Assembly (NCBI GenBank): GCA_025093985.1
Contig: JACAAK010000003.1
Span: 1,550,001-1,614,000 of the forward strand
Direction of reading: 5' to 3'
DNA length: 64,000 nt
Source of the DNA: Calvatia gigantea
Lineage: Eukaryota > Basidiomycota > Agaricomycetes > Agaricales > Lycoperdaceae
Below, piece by piece: positions 22,283 through 35,144 of this stretch. A program made the translations under genes and the position numbers. Position 1 is the stretch's first letter. Every line of letters begins with the position of its first letter. The notes beneath the pieces were generated by a model. That model was given only the letters and a program-made list of their open reading frames with translations. It did no database searches and was not told the DNA's origin.

Positions 22283-25200
22283 CATTTCTACATAGTTCGC
22301 TTCCCTTTGTATAATCACTCCGAACCCTGACTAACTATAGAACCCCTGATGTCCGCCCTTGCCGTCGTTGAACATTGATGTCATCAACCGAACCCAATAA
22401 TTTTAAAAAATCGGCTAGCTCACTGAACCTGGGGGAAATGACCCACTTAAGAGTCGTTCTTACTATGGATAGAAGTGCCCACATCGTTCAACAATTCCAC
22501 TTCCTCCATTAGTGCCCCGGAAGTCGTTGTCAATTGTCTTGACACGTTTAGCCTCGGTTCCTGATGGTGATCTTAGATTGCTTTCGAAATATTCCGTCCC
22601 CAGAACTTGACAGAACTCAATTTGGAAACCGATGCTTATCCGTCACATCCACACCTCCTAGGCCGCCAAACCCGCCTTTCACCGGACACCAAAAAGCTGT
22701 ATATCAGTTCTATCTTGCTAATGATGGTACCCGCTGTTCATTACAACACCCCCTTGCTTCGGCCCGCAGTCACGCCGCCCCGTCTACCACGAGGGCAACC
22801 GCTTAGGAGCATGCGGTTATTCTAATCGACTACAACAGTATCCACCGACAAACCTCGTGAGTTCACGAGGCTCGGCGAAAGCCACGAATACAGGTTTATG
22901 GCACCGGCAAGGAGCTTCCGAGGGTGGGATCCATCCGGATGCCCCTTCTGAGCTATTTACCCTGACTCCGCCTTGACATCCCGCACGCATCTTCCTAGAG
23001 CTCAAACCAAGTTTTCGGCGCCTGATCTGATCTGTGATGACGCTTGATACCCATAATCTACTACAAATCACTCAAACGGACGGCGTGAAGAACCATCCAA
23101 ACGAAACATTACTCTTGTGCTGAAGCTTTTGATTCTCCTTCCGCTAGACCCCTCTCAACTATACAGGCAATTAGAATACCAGGAGCTACATCGATGACCC
23201 TACCCCCGGCCAATTCCCACTGGTGGGGATATCATTCAGAATGGGGGCATGCTTGGTCTAATTACAGGTGCCGGGCTTATCCAGAGTCTTCCTTGCACCG
23301 ACGAGCTGGTGGTTGCGGCTTCCATGTGGTGATCTTCTTGTAAAGTGGGAAAACAGAAGCCATCACTTGCCTTCCATTAAGATCCAATGTTCTGTTCCCA
23401 CTACTTATGTGAAGAAAATGAAAACGCGGATGGACACATTTTCCCCTGTCACTTGCAGTTTGTGCGCGCGTATCATCGGTCATGTATATCTAGGGTCTGT
23501 GTTCTGCAATTGGAGTTACGTCGGGCAACTGCTTCGCTGCTTGTTCATTCTCGTCAAACATTCCGACGGTATCGCTAAAAGCCCCAACTCACATAGGCGG
23601 TGTTGAAACTCCTGCGCGTGCCACCAAATCCTAAGCTGCTAGAGATAGCCGCGATCCTTGTCGAACCCTTAAACCTTCGTCTTTTTTGTGCTGCGGAAAC
23701 CGAATGTATAAATAAGGGTCCGTAGGAAGAAATTGTGAAAGTTTGCGAAGGCCACAATTGTATATAAGTTGATGGGATTCTCTCATCTCACCGCCAACTT
23801 CTGGGCTGAATTGGATCGAGATCACTCGCAGCAGGTGGCAGGAGCAAACTTTATTGAAGGGCGAGAATGTTTCAACGAAACAAGAAAGTTTCGCGGACCT
23901 CACAGTGTTCGACAGCTTGTGAAAGATTGTCCGAATGGGATCTACCAGAAACACATTGGGATGAGGCATGCTTCTCTTTGGATTTTATCACAATTCACGT
24001 GCCTGATTCTATTCCCTGGTTTTCCTCCCTCCTGCCGCTTACCGCGATGCGTTCGGCACCAACATGACAACGGTTCGATTTTGAATACTCAACAAAGAAG
24101 GTATTGAAAAGGCCTTTTGGGTAACAACAAGGAATAGAATCAAGATTCATTGATCAACGGGAACCAAACATGTAACCAAGCCCGAATTATCACATTAGGT
24201 GGCCATCCAAAGCTGCTGTCGTAGACGTCATTCCCGAAGTACGGTCGTAAGTATTTCTCGGAAGTGGAAAAGGTGGGAGCCGGTCGTTGCCAACCCCACG
24301 GCCAAGCCCAGCTACAGCAATCTTAGGTCGATAGGTCCTGTGTCAGTCCCAACTGGTAGCAAGTTCCGCTGAGGCCAACATTACGTTTCCACGCTTCCCC
24401 TTGACGGTTGCCGACGTAGGCCTGTTGGGAAGGGACCTCCCCACCCTGCCGACGCTAGATGTCAATTACTGATGCGATGACGGGCCCGCACGGCAGGCGA
24501 CGATTGCATTGGCAGTGCACATCATTTTTTGATCATCGGGCGGCTAATCTCTGCTTCTGACCACCCAACCAACCTCATCGCTCAAAATTGGCATCGGCTC
24601 GTTCAATATCGCGCAAATCTGGTTGTTGATCTTTGATTGAGGCGCGTGCCCTGCTGGCTTTTCCTGGGTATCTTTATTCCATCACGAATATCCTACATCA
24701 TGGGTACATATGGTGTCATAATCCGCCTCCCTTGAAATCCGAGGAGCAAGCTATTTTAATAACAATCCCAAGACGTCAAGCTCAGCATGCTGGCGTCCGT
24801 TCAGTGCGTGGGTGACTCTCTTGACAACTCCCTTGCTTGAAATTTCAAGCTTACTCAGACCACTCTTCAAATCGAAATGATCTTACCTGAGGCCAAATCC
24901 ACATCAACCTATGTATGCATCACGTCTTGTCCACAGAAGTACAAGCGTAACACGCGACACCAACGGCCACCGACCACTCGGAGCGACCGGAAATTAAGCT
25001 TGCAAGTATAGTATCTGATTCTAGCCGATTCAGCGCCAGCGCTGTAGGCAACGAGAGGTGGCACCGGCGTCAAGATCTTCAAACCCAATAAATATCGATC
25101 GGGTCATAATTCGAGAACCTCTATCCTTATCTGAATAGACCGACAGGCTGGACAACTCCAGACGGCCACACCATTTGACATAAGCATCTTCATAATGACG

Positions 25201-26310
25201 ATTCTCAGGTTCACTTTCACCCGAGCATTATCAGGCAACGGCCGGGTCCTTCCATTGCCATTGCCAACGTCAGTTACCCCACTCAGCACTCGTACATCTG
25301 CGATGCACTTAAACCGAACCCTGCACTCACGAGCACCTTTGATGGTGGCCAGTTTTAATATCAAAGTTCGCAATCTATTCCGCATAAAAGGCAGCTCAAC
25401 TTCCATTTCACTCTCGGTCCTGATCAGACCCAAAGCAAGCATCGCGATTCACCGACGATCAGTCGCCTAACCCTGACACAAAACGCTGAAATGTGTGCCC
25501 GATGTACTTGATGGTAACCAACTCAAAACAAGAAGTTTCTGAAAGGCTGAATGATGATCACCCCTGGATAATCTCGGACCTCCAAACGATTGCGCCAACT
25601 TACCGTGTTCTATTAATTCATTCTAGAGCGCTTGTTGCCCGTGGGGCGAGACCTTACTTTATAAACCTCGGCATCCCTGGAGCGTGTGCGGCAACTTACT
25701 TCCGCAGCTGTCCCAACTCACCGCTTTCCTGTTTGCAAAGAAGGCAGGGGCGGTCCGCGGTCCATGCAGGAGCTCGTTGGTGCCTAACAGGTTCACCTAC
25801 ATCATCTCCTTTGCCGCCCTTGCTTGTCTTACGACAACCTTCACGATACGTGAGATACCTCGCCTGATGGGAATAAAGACTCAACCAAATGTCGTACAAG
25901 GGGAGTTGGTGGTATAGTTCGGGTATCGCAGCCGGAGGTTTAGTAAACGGCGTTCTTCGTGCCGGCTTAGGAGTTTTTTTGTGGAAGCGACTTCAGTATG
26001 GGAGCCAGGCTATTGGTGTAACTTTCAGAACGTTTGACGGAGATCGGCTCGGCAGGTGCGACTCTCCCCGACCACCACTTATAGTATTTTCCTTCGAAGG
26101 GATAAAGTATGGTTACTATATTTAAAATCAATATCATCAATACTATTTGGTCCGTCATACATTCGAGCGAAAAGGGGAAAGCCGTGAGTGGGAGGGGGTG
26201 CTGGGAAATATGACAAGTTGAGAGCACGAGTCATGGTATGCCAGAAATGGAAAAGGCGAAAAGAACTCCAATGGGAAGGGAAACTCTTCAATATTTCAAT
26301 TCCGGAGTCT
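22283..26310. other. 4 kb gene-poor region between CLPP and the ADAM gene
   Basis: This stretch holds only short, mutually overlapping ORFs on both strands (the longest, 25493-25867 +, has 124 codons), none with a motif I know. Donor matches are scattered (24246 +, about 25607 and 25695 -) but make no coherent gene. I cannot see terminal repeats, transposase motifs or a poly-A tail, so decayed genes or old repeats are only a guess. Confidence 0.4.
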
Positions 26311-29300
26311 TTAATACTGTCTAGGTCCGTTGTAGTACGTCTCGTCTACCCAGTTCGATGACCGCTGTGGGTGCTGTGGCGGTGGACCCCACTGTTGTTG
26401 GGGTACAGGACTATATACCACGTCGGATCTAACTTGTCTGTCAGCCAACGTTTCACTGAGGAGTGAACCGCAGCCATACCTCTGTCCCATAATATTGGGT
26501 CCGCTAATATGCCCAGGAGCGTTTGGGTCAAAACTCGACAGCCTCCGATGATGACTCGGTGCAACCGGCAAGGTGGGCGGTACAGTTGTGATAAATGTCG
26601 CAGTACGAGGCCTACGAGATCCACGGCAGCACCGCCTTATACCTTCAACGAGAAAGAGGGAATGAAATTTATCAGTCCGATTTCGGAACGAAGCAGCACC
26701 GGCAGGACCAACCTCTGAAGATCGCCCACAAAAGAAGCAGTGCCACCAGTCCAGCAACAACCGTCACTGGAATCGCGATTTGAAGATTCTGGGTATACCA
26801 TGCCTAATCAAACCCAGCGGCATGGTCAGCCTTTACGTTCTTTGTCTTTCTCAGGGTAGGAGCCTACCTTGGCCGTGTCCAAGACACCAGCGGCCTGGCA
26901 TTTCCCGCCGACGCAGGTACCCCCGAAACCTGCACGAGCAGAAGAATTAGAATTATGGGTAAATGAGTGATAACATCGGGAAAGGCCTACGCACCACAAG
27001 GCGACCCATCAACCAGAAGAGCGGAAAGTATACGACATTGGTTCGGCACGTTCGGGTCTTTACAGGAGACCTGACAACTGTTGTCCGAGCGGTTGGGACA
27101 TCCTTCCTTCAGGCCCATCGACCCACCAATCATCTGGCATTGCACTAGATATCCTGGTTAAAGGAAAGAGGCGGGCTAGCAGAAGGTTTGTACTGACGGG
27201 ACACTGAGGTACACAGCCCACTCGCACATGCAAGATCGCCACTTCCACAACTTTGGCCTAGAAAAATCCAAGTTACGTGTCAGTCTTCTAACAAGCTTTA
27301 ATTCAAGCGCGACGAGCTGATACGAACCGTTAGGAGCGAAAACGTCCGTCGGGCAAGCCGATGAATTTCCCGTGCACATTTCGGGATTGTCGCACCCCGG
27401 ATCCTTGGATGGCCTACACACCTGCGTACTGGGGGCGAACGAACATTGATCTGTACAACAGGGGCTACTCTTTGGATCACACACTGCATTGTTCTTGAAC
27501 TTGCACGTCGCACTATCGCAGCAATTACTCTGGATGCCTTGTCCCGGATCACATTCTTCTCCCTTCTCGACGATCCCGTTCCCGCACATTCCAAGTCCGA
27601 CAAGTTGGAGATCTGCGCTGGGTTCGATCAGACAAGACAGTGTCGGTTTGTGCACCTTCGAGAGTTCCTCGCATTGAAGTGCCTGTTGTGGGGAAGGAAA
27701 TGAAATCCAGATTAGCGATCTATGAAAATACCGCAGTCGTGAAGAAGCTTCATTTGGGCACTCACAAACATTACCAATACTGCAAGGTGAAAAGTTTTGT
27801 TCGCCAGATTGGGCGACGGGGCTCATGAGGAATTTAGCATTTGAGTTGCAGGAGTTGGCATCTAATGGACAGCATGGAGGATCTTGAGGACATGTATCGC
27901 TCGCGCACTATTTCCAAAAAAAGTCAGGAAGGTTAGATGAACGACCGGCCGAGGCTTTATGGTATGATGAAACGAACGTACGTCGTGCTGCAAAAAAAGT
28001 GGGGTTCAACAATCAGTTCGGCTATACGCGAAGTATGAGGTTACTCACTATGGCACCAAAGTTGTGACCGATCTCGTGAGCGACGACTTGCCACTCTAAC
28101 CTTCCAGAAGTCGAAACGGCTGTTCCCGAAACGACTTCTTGTCTGTCATTCGCAGACGCGGATTGGCGACAACTAGGGGCCGCTTAGGTTCGAAACTTGA
28201 GTGATATGACCCGAATCACTCACAGTGTGCCGAGCCAAGCAATGCCCACTTCAGTACCCGTTGGGCAACCACTCATGAGGTGCCACAACCCGGTACTATC
28301 ATTTCCTTGTTTGCCCCTCCAGTCAGAAAAGAGCGATAGACGGCTCTCCAAAGTGACGTCGCCACAACCCACATTCCAGGGCTGGTTGGGATCGGCTGGT
28401 GTGGGACAACTGACGAGACGATTAGACAGTGAATTCAAAAATGGTCGTTGACCGCGCCTTACCCTCTGTTCTGAACGGCAAGATGGAGGATCCCCAAACT
28501 AACGTTGAAAGTATTCTTCGGGGGCTTTCAGCATAGTTAAAAATATAATGAAGTTGAAAAAATGAACCTTGAAAAGTGTGCTTGCGGAGTTCCAGCTGTT
28601 AAGGATCTGGCGTGTAGCGTTCTCTTGCGAACCGAGCTGTTCGACGTAGGCGCAATCGGCGGCGACCCCCATGAGGATCTAATGGGATGATCAGCACCCC
28701 TCGACATGAAACTCGAAAATCTAGAAGCTGCAACTGACAATCTTCTGCGATGTCGGACACCCGGCAGTTTGGCCAATGAAGCCTCGGAAGCTAAAAAGAC
28801 CATGAGTATATACTGGAAATGAAAGAAATGCAAAGATTGATCTACATACTCGTTCTTCATGCCATTAGAAGGCACATCATCGCGAGGGACCAACGATCCA
28901 TTCCTGAAGAACCCAAAGGGATTATCATACCACCTCGAGAGGGGTGGCGAGGCTTTGCGTAATATAGGATTCTGCAGGGGATCTCTGTTATAATCCAACC
29001 TATCATGTCCACATCCGTGCTCAATAGCAACCGTTCCCTCGGGTCTAATCCCGGTCTTCGCAAAAATCTCCTCTTCTGGCGCCATCATATCTGATTCTCG
29101 CCAGATAACCAGATTTGAATCCAAGGTTTGGTCAAGGATTTCTATGTGCTCTGTATCTAACTCGGACTTCGTGCGGAGGTAATTATGTGTTGTCATAATG
29201 TGATAAATATCACCGTTGATGGAGAAAGCGCCTTCAAATTCTGGTGCGACACCAGCATCAGCGTCTCCCTGATGGTGAACCATGATGCGTGCCCAGCCTA

Positions 29301-29834
29301 AGTGGGCGGGATGTGCTGGATCTGGAATGATGTGTGCAGCATCCTCGCGCATGCGTGCAGGTGAATGATGCGCAGCAACGACTTCACCAGCATAAACCTT
29401 GACAGTCTCACGAAAGAGTGGCTTCGAGTGGGTGATGACCGTCCGACCGTCGGGCCCAACATCATAGTAGTTTATCCTAGCTTGGGGGTGGATGAGCTCA
29501 AGGTTGGGTCGGAGGTGAAGGAAGAATGTTTCATCAAAGGCAGAGAGGGTTAGACGAAAGGAGTCGTCATGGCGGAGGGTGTTGGTGTGGGGCGACGGAA
29601 GACGTTTACGATGCGTAGAGGAGGCGAGGGGTATTGGTATTCTGGGTATTATTTCTAGAGAGAGCGTGGAGGGGTGGGCAAGCCTCTTCAGCGGCCTTGA
29701 TGCTGGGCCATGAGCTGATCGGTGGATTAGGAGAAGTCCTGCGAGCAGCAAGGAGAGGGCTTACCATGTACGGTGGACCAAAGGGCTACACTTAGCAGGA
29801 CGACCAGCGCATAGAGGGGACGGAGAGGGAACAT
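26311..29834 (-). CDS. membrane-anchored ADAM-type zinc metalloprotease with disintegrin domain
   Basis: Type I membrane metalloprotease (MEROPS M12B), likely a cell-surface or secretory-pathway sheddase. Sixteen exons: 29834-29765, 29714-28850, 28790-28739, 28678-28568, 28515-28463, 28409-28224, 28172-28049, 27987-27982, 27907-27770, 27682-27328, 27257-27198, 27144-26995, 26929-26868, 26803-26713, 26642-26480, 26428-26311; predicted 867 residues. Domain order: signal peptide (about 1-24), long prodomain, protease domain with HEIGHNFGAIHD at 478-489, Cys-rich disintegrin domain (CGNGIVEKGEECDPG, then CDPKSSPCCTDQC) from about 567, further Cys pairs, a membrane helix (IAIPVTVVAGLVALLLLWAIF, near 752-772) and a Pro/Tyr-rich cytoplasmic tail (PVPQQQWGPPP). 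The third zinc-binding His is encoded by a 6-nt exon. The donor after exon 9 (GTTTGT) is the weakest splice call. The gene is divergent from DBP3. Confidence 0.92.
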
Positions 29835-30586
29835 GGAAAGAAAAGACCGCCTGACCAGATATCGGGAGGAAACAGAAACGAGCGACGGATGCAAGGTAAT
29901 TATAAGTAACACGAAACAAATGCTTGGCGTCAGTCGTAAGCTGTGTCTGAAGGCGTTAAAAGGGGCTTACCCGCGGTAATCTCGAGTTAGGATAACAATG
30001 TATCTGTAGAAATTAGGTTGTAGAGACTGGCCCACTGGCCGTCGACGACGATCGTTAAGAGGCCTACAAAATACCTGGAAATTGTGATATTCAAAGCCTT
30101 TCCCAACGGTAACCAGCGCACATCACGACGTGTGTGTGACTTACATCAGTATCTATCATACGTCCAACAGCATCTCATCCCCATACTGACTACATCCCAC
30201 CAATGAGGCTATGTCTTCCCTTGAGGAAAAGGCCGGTCTGGCTCTCATCATCAAACACAACAACGATCAGAGAGCTGAGACCACAAAGGCCCAATTGACG
30301 AACTAACAGACGATCCACAATATCAGTTGTTGATCAACGCCCAACTAACGCAGCTTCGACCGCGCTCAAGCTTCAAGATTCAAATATTCAAGCTTCAAGC
30401 GCCTCAAACGGCCCACAAAGTACCCCGAACATGCCGAACCAATCCTCAGGCACGGCTAAATTTAGTCCAATTCCCCATTCAGCAGCATTTCCTTCGTCGC
30501 CAAATTTTTTGTTTTCGTCTTCCGTGTATCACTATCAGTTCTGTACCATAAACTCCCCATCACCCCCTCCAGTGCATTTGGCTCAA
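29835..30586. promoter_or_regulatory. shared upstream region of the divergent ADAM and DBP3 genes
   Basis: Starts face away from each other, so both promoters must lie here. The DBP3 side is C/T- and A/C-rich just before the ATG. A 31-codon ORF starts at about 30211; I see no reason to call it a gene. No TATA box or known site can be assigned. Confidence 0.5.
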
Positions 30587-33105
30587 ATGACTCAAGACCC
30601 CTCTGAGACCAAACTTGGCGATAAGGGCCTCAAAAGGTCAAAATCAAAATCAAAAGTTAAATTTGATGAGGAAATTTTAGCAAACGCAGATTGTGCTGCT
30701 ACAATGTCGGCCGGAGGTGTGGTATGAATTCCAGATCTCCGGACAACCTATTGATCCCACCGAGTCAGACGATGCTCCCGAAATACAAGGCGAAAAGACT
30801 AAACGAAAAGAGGAAAAGAAAAAGAGAAAGAAGGAAAGGAAGGAGAAGGAGATCTCTTCAGGATCTGTCACTCCCACTGTTGTGGACGAAAATGCCATGG
30901 ACATCGACTCTACACGTGTGTATAGCAGTCCTCTTAATATTTCCGGTGGAAATAAGTTGCATCCAGTAGCTCACTTGGCATCTGAGAAGAAAAGAAACAA
31001 ACGAAAACGGAGTGAAGAAAAGGGGACCATCGAAACTCGTGAGATGAAAGTTATTCGCCCGGCTATTGATGTTTAGATGATTTTGTAGTTGCCGTGGATG
31101 GTGAGAATAAAGAGAAGAAAAAGAAGAACAAAGATGTACCTGATGGTGCTCGGAGAGGTCTTTTTGTAAACTCTTTTTCACCTCGTAGATTGCTGACTAG
31201 TGACTGGTTGGATTAGACGTCCTATCGCACAAGGAGAAAAGAAGAAAAAGTGACTCGGAATCTACAGAGCAGCCTACATTAGAAACAGAATTGCTCTCAA
31301 AACAACGGAGTCGAAACAAAAAGGAGAAGAAGAAGCGGGCACTTGAGGTCTCTAAATCCTCTACTCCCGTTTCAGAAGTTCAATCACCACCACCTAAATT
31401 GACACCGTTGCTCGCACCTCCTCCTTCCAATTCCGAAGCCCAACTTTTCTTCCAGAAGCACAATATCAAAATCACAATACCCGATCATGCGTCGCCTGTT
31501 ATACCTGTCATCACCTTTGACCAACTAAACATACCAGAAGGTCTTCGAGTTGCATTCACGGGTTTCAAGGAGCCTTCACCAATCCAAGCGTGCGCATGGC
31601 CACCAGCATTGGAGGGCCGAGACGTGGTCGGAATTGCGGAAACCGGCAGGTGTGTCGCTTTTCCATCTCATTTAAAAAACATCAAACACTGATCATGATG
31701 TTCTTCTTGATAGTGGTAAAACCCTGGCATTTGGCATCCCAGCCCTTGCGCGCCTTATCCGGTCACAATCCAACCCCAAAAAACAGTCGTCTATATCCGT
31801 TTTGGTTGTTGCACCAACTCGTGAGCTCGCACTTCAAACCCATGACACGTTGTCCACGCTGGGTAAACCATTTGGTATTGCCAGTGTTGCCGTTTTCGGC
31901 GGCGTACCTAAGGAACCTCAGATTGAAATGCTCAGGAATACAAGTAAGCCAAAGAATGGGGTGGTCACGAGGATCGTCGTAGGCACGCCTGGACGAATCC
32001 TAGATTTGATGCAAGAAGGGGCTTGCGATCTCAGCAAGTAAAAGTCCATTCGTTTACCTTTGGTTCGAAACGGAAGGGTTAATGTGGTAACATAGGGTCG
32101 ACTACCTCGTGCTGGATGAAGCAGATCGTATGCTGGACAAGGGCTTTGAGAACGATATCAGGAATATCATATCAAGCACAAAACCGATGACGGAGCGCCA
32201 GACAATGATGTGTAAGCCCTGTCCTCTTATCACCGAAACTGCGCCCAATCTAAAACCACCCGCAGTCAGTGCAACATGGCCGGAGGCTGTACGTCGCTTG
32301 GCGAGTACTTTCCAAGACAACCCCATCCGGGTCACAGTTGGGAGCGATGACTTGACTGCAAACAGCCGGGTTGAGCAGATCATCGAAGTCTTCGACGATG
32401 CTCGTTCAAAGGAGTGAGGGCATGTTGGCGAATTATATTCTTATCTCCATTCTAATGCCTACACTTCTCCCTCCCAGCCAACGGCTGCTGTCCACGCTTC
32501 GATCTCTATCTCACAAAAAGACACACAAAGCCGGTTCTGCCGACTCTCGGATCCTGGTCTTTGCATTGTACAAAAAGGAGGCATCAAGGGTAGAGCAAAT
32601 GCTTCGACGTCATGGCTATGCTGTCTGCGCACTTCATGGTGATATGTCCCAACCCGCGCGAATGGAGATGTTGGAGAGCTTCAAAAATGGGACCACGAAT
32701 TTAATGGTTGCTACAGATGTTGCAGCTCGTGGATTAGACATTCCAGACGTCAGCGCGGTGGTCAACTATACGTTCCCACTAACGATCGAGGATTACATTC
32801 ACCGGATCGGACGAACTGGTAAGTGACGAATTCAAATGTATAATTTGACAGGGTTGTGACTGGTGGGCGCTTTGTTTGAAGGACGGGGAGGCAAGAGTGG
32901 CAAGTCGATCACCTTTTTCACAGGAGACAACCACGAGCGCTCACTTGCTGGCGAATTTGCCCGAGTGCTGCGGGAAGGTGGATTTGACTACAAACAGTTA
33001 GAAAAGTTTCCAATGACAATTAAAAAGAAGGAGCACAGTGTGTATGGGGCGTTCTACCGTGACGATATACCAGCGCCTAGTGGGCCTACAAAGATAGTCT
33101 TCTAG
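30587..33105 (+). CDS. DBP3: DEAD-box ATP-dependent RNA helicase DBP3 (ribosome biogenesis)
   Basis: Nucleolar RNA helicase for 27S pre-rRNA processing. Sound exons: 31217-31649, 31714-32037, 32096-32211, 32266-32413, 32478-32818, 32882-33105. Helicase motifs in order: Q motif ([14 protein letters not shown]), I (AETGSGKT), Ia (APTREL), Ib (TPGR), II (DEAD), III (SAT), IV (ILVFALYK), V ([10 protein letters not shown]), VI (HRIGRTGR). The HNIKI...[11 protein letters not shown] lead-in and the short C-terminus ending GPTKIVF fit DBP3. The Lys-rich N-terminus is less certain: 30587-30655, 30735-31011 and 31077-31157 give a continuous 670-residue frame, but two introns there (30656-30734 with GTTAAA, 31012-31076 with GTGAAG) have poor donors. 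A 38-nt alternative (31039-31076) is also possible for the second. Confidence 0.9.
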
Positions 33106-33227
33106 GTAACTTAATAGCATATGTTTTAGTGATTGTGGGAGTGATCACGCGGAAGAATGACATCAATTACAAGAGGATATCCTCTTTCTCTATCGCTCTC
33201 CCTCATTCCCCAACCATTACGCCCAAC

Positions 33228-35144
33228 ATGATGGGCCTCTTCTCTTCAACAGCCTCCTCGTTCTCCCGTGCAGTGAAACCACGCGGTTCAGTCTCTGAAA
33301 GCAGAGATGGTGACGACAAGCCACCCTCAGACACGGAGCCTGATGATACCTCGATCCTGTCAGTCTCTTCTCCTCACATCTGCTTCCTTACTCAATATGA
33401 TCTCAGAGACGAGAATGAGGGATCTATAATCACATCTCTCATTTCGCAACTAAGGCAAGTCCGCTTTGGAATCTCCACACGAACCAGACACCTGGTTGAC
33501 GATCATGTCATTTGTTTCTTCGGCAAGCACAGAGTTGGCATGGATCTCTCCCGCGTCACCTTCCCCACTTTCGTTCTCGAGCCGCGCAGCATGCTCGAAC
33601 GAATCACAGATTTCATGTCTCATCCAGATCTTCTCTTTGGGTATGCTGTTTTTCCTCAAGCTGCACCCCATGCGCCTGCACTCATCCTCAAACGTCGCAA
33701 TCAGTGCTGAAAAATGCAACGATCCGGAGGAACGTTTCATCCGTGTTCTTCAGTACTACCTTGCGGGCTGGCACATTAAACCCAAGGGAGTAAAGAAACC
33801 GTATGTAGTCCTACTTGCAAATCTCCAATCTCACTTGACCACGTCTCCCAGTTACAATCCGGTGTTGGGCGAATTCTTCCGTTGCCGATATGATTACGCG
33901 GACGGTATACAAGGTTTCTACATTGCCGAACAAGGTACGTCTGCCTGCAAACCAACAACCTCGCACCTACCACGTTCCCTGCACTGCATTTCACATCACT
34001 GATACTATCGCACTACTGGAATCCAGTCTCCCATCATCCGCCCGTATCCGCCTTTTTCTACGTTTCACCAGAAAATAACATTAATATCATCGGGGAATTG
34101 CGCCCCAAGTCAAAGTTTCTCGGAAACAGTGTGTCGACGACCATGGAAGGCGAAAACCGGGTATCACTGCTTGGAAGACCCGAAGATGGAGGTACGCATG
34201 CCTAATTTGTTGAATGACAATCTATCAGTTTGCGATGACGTCGCTCTTCAGAATATATCATTACCATGCCCAACATGTATGCCCGCGGCATTCTATTCGG
34301 GAAGATGGTCCTCGAACTGGGCGATACATGTATGGCTAAGAACGAGAAGCACGGTCTATACTGTGATCTAGATTTTAAGACCAAGGTACGCAACTTGCCA
34401 AAACCACACCTCCATATCTCGGATCTTGTTCAACAAGCAGGATGTCTGACATCACTCCTCACCTTTTCCAAACTCAGGGCTTCTTTTCGGGCACATACAA
34501 CGCAATTGCGGGTCGTGTACGCCACAACTCTTATGAGATAGGAGAAGTGACAGGGCGGTGGAGTCACGTCATGGAGATCAAGAACACAAAGGTGCGTGGC
34601 CACCTCTCTGATCTTTTTTCTCTCGAAGTGTTCTATTTCATACCTCAACTCCTGTCAGACTGGCCAAAAACGCATGTTATTTGACGCAATAAAGGATGGT
34701 CAAAACGTACGTCCAAAGTGGGTTCCTCCGGAAGAGGAACAGGAGCCGAATGAGTCGAGGAGGTCAGTCCTCTTTAACTTCTTTCACTCCAAGACCCTGA
34801 GTCCTCGTGTTATTCAGACTGTGGTATGACCTCACACAGGCAATTATTGCGAAAGATATGGAAAAAGCAACAGAGGCTAAATCAGCCGTAGAAGATGCAC
34901 AGCGGGAGCAGCGGAAAAGAATGGAGGAGAATCACAAGACGCATATACCTCGGTTTTTTGAGCAGCGCGATGGTCGGTGGGTACCGAAGATCGAGTATGT
35001 TTTCCTCTTGTCTGGTTCTCTAGTCCAGTAGCTAATGCTTCACCCGTCAGACTCCCATCGGATGCACAATTTGCTACCCAGGTTATCACAGATTGGCTTT
35101 TTCCTCCGAAACAACCCAGGACTGTCGCCGCCACCACTCAGTAG
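33228..35144 (+). CDS. oxysterol-binding-protein-related lipid transfer protein (OSH6/OSH7 type)
   Basis: Lipid transfer protein; yeast Osh6/Osh7 exchange phosphatidylserine for PI4P at ER-plasma membrane contacts. Exons: 33228-33358, 33407-33454, 33533-33640, 33705-33800, 33852-33934, 34027-34191, 34252-34385, 34478-34591, 34659-34762, 34818-34994, 35051-35144; predicted 417 residues, a single ORD domain without PH or ankyrin parts. The lid-region sequence MDLSRVTFPTFVLEPRSMLE and the family signature EQVSHHPP (about 154-161) are present, followed by KFLGNSVSTTMEGE and YNAIAGRVRHNSYEIGEV. The second intron (33455-33532) has an AG|GCAAGT donor, a textbook GC-AG intron: no GT in reach gives the required R-V-G-M-D-L-S frame. 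The OSH6/7 assignment rests on the PTF-LEPRSMLER core and small size. Confidence 0.92.

Noticed and set aside
25493..25867. 124-codon plus ORF in the CLPP-ADAM gap
   Set aside because: No similarity to any family I know; frames on both strands are comparably open here.
30211..30306. 31-codon ORF (MSSLEEKAGLALIIKH...) before DBP3
   Set aside because: Too short, unlinked to DBP3 by any splice pair, and with no known counterpart.
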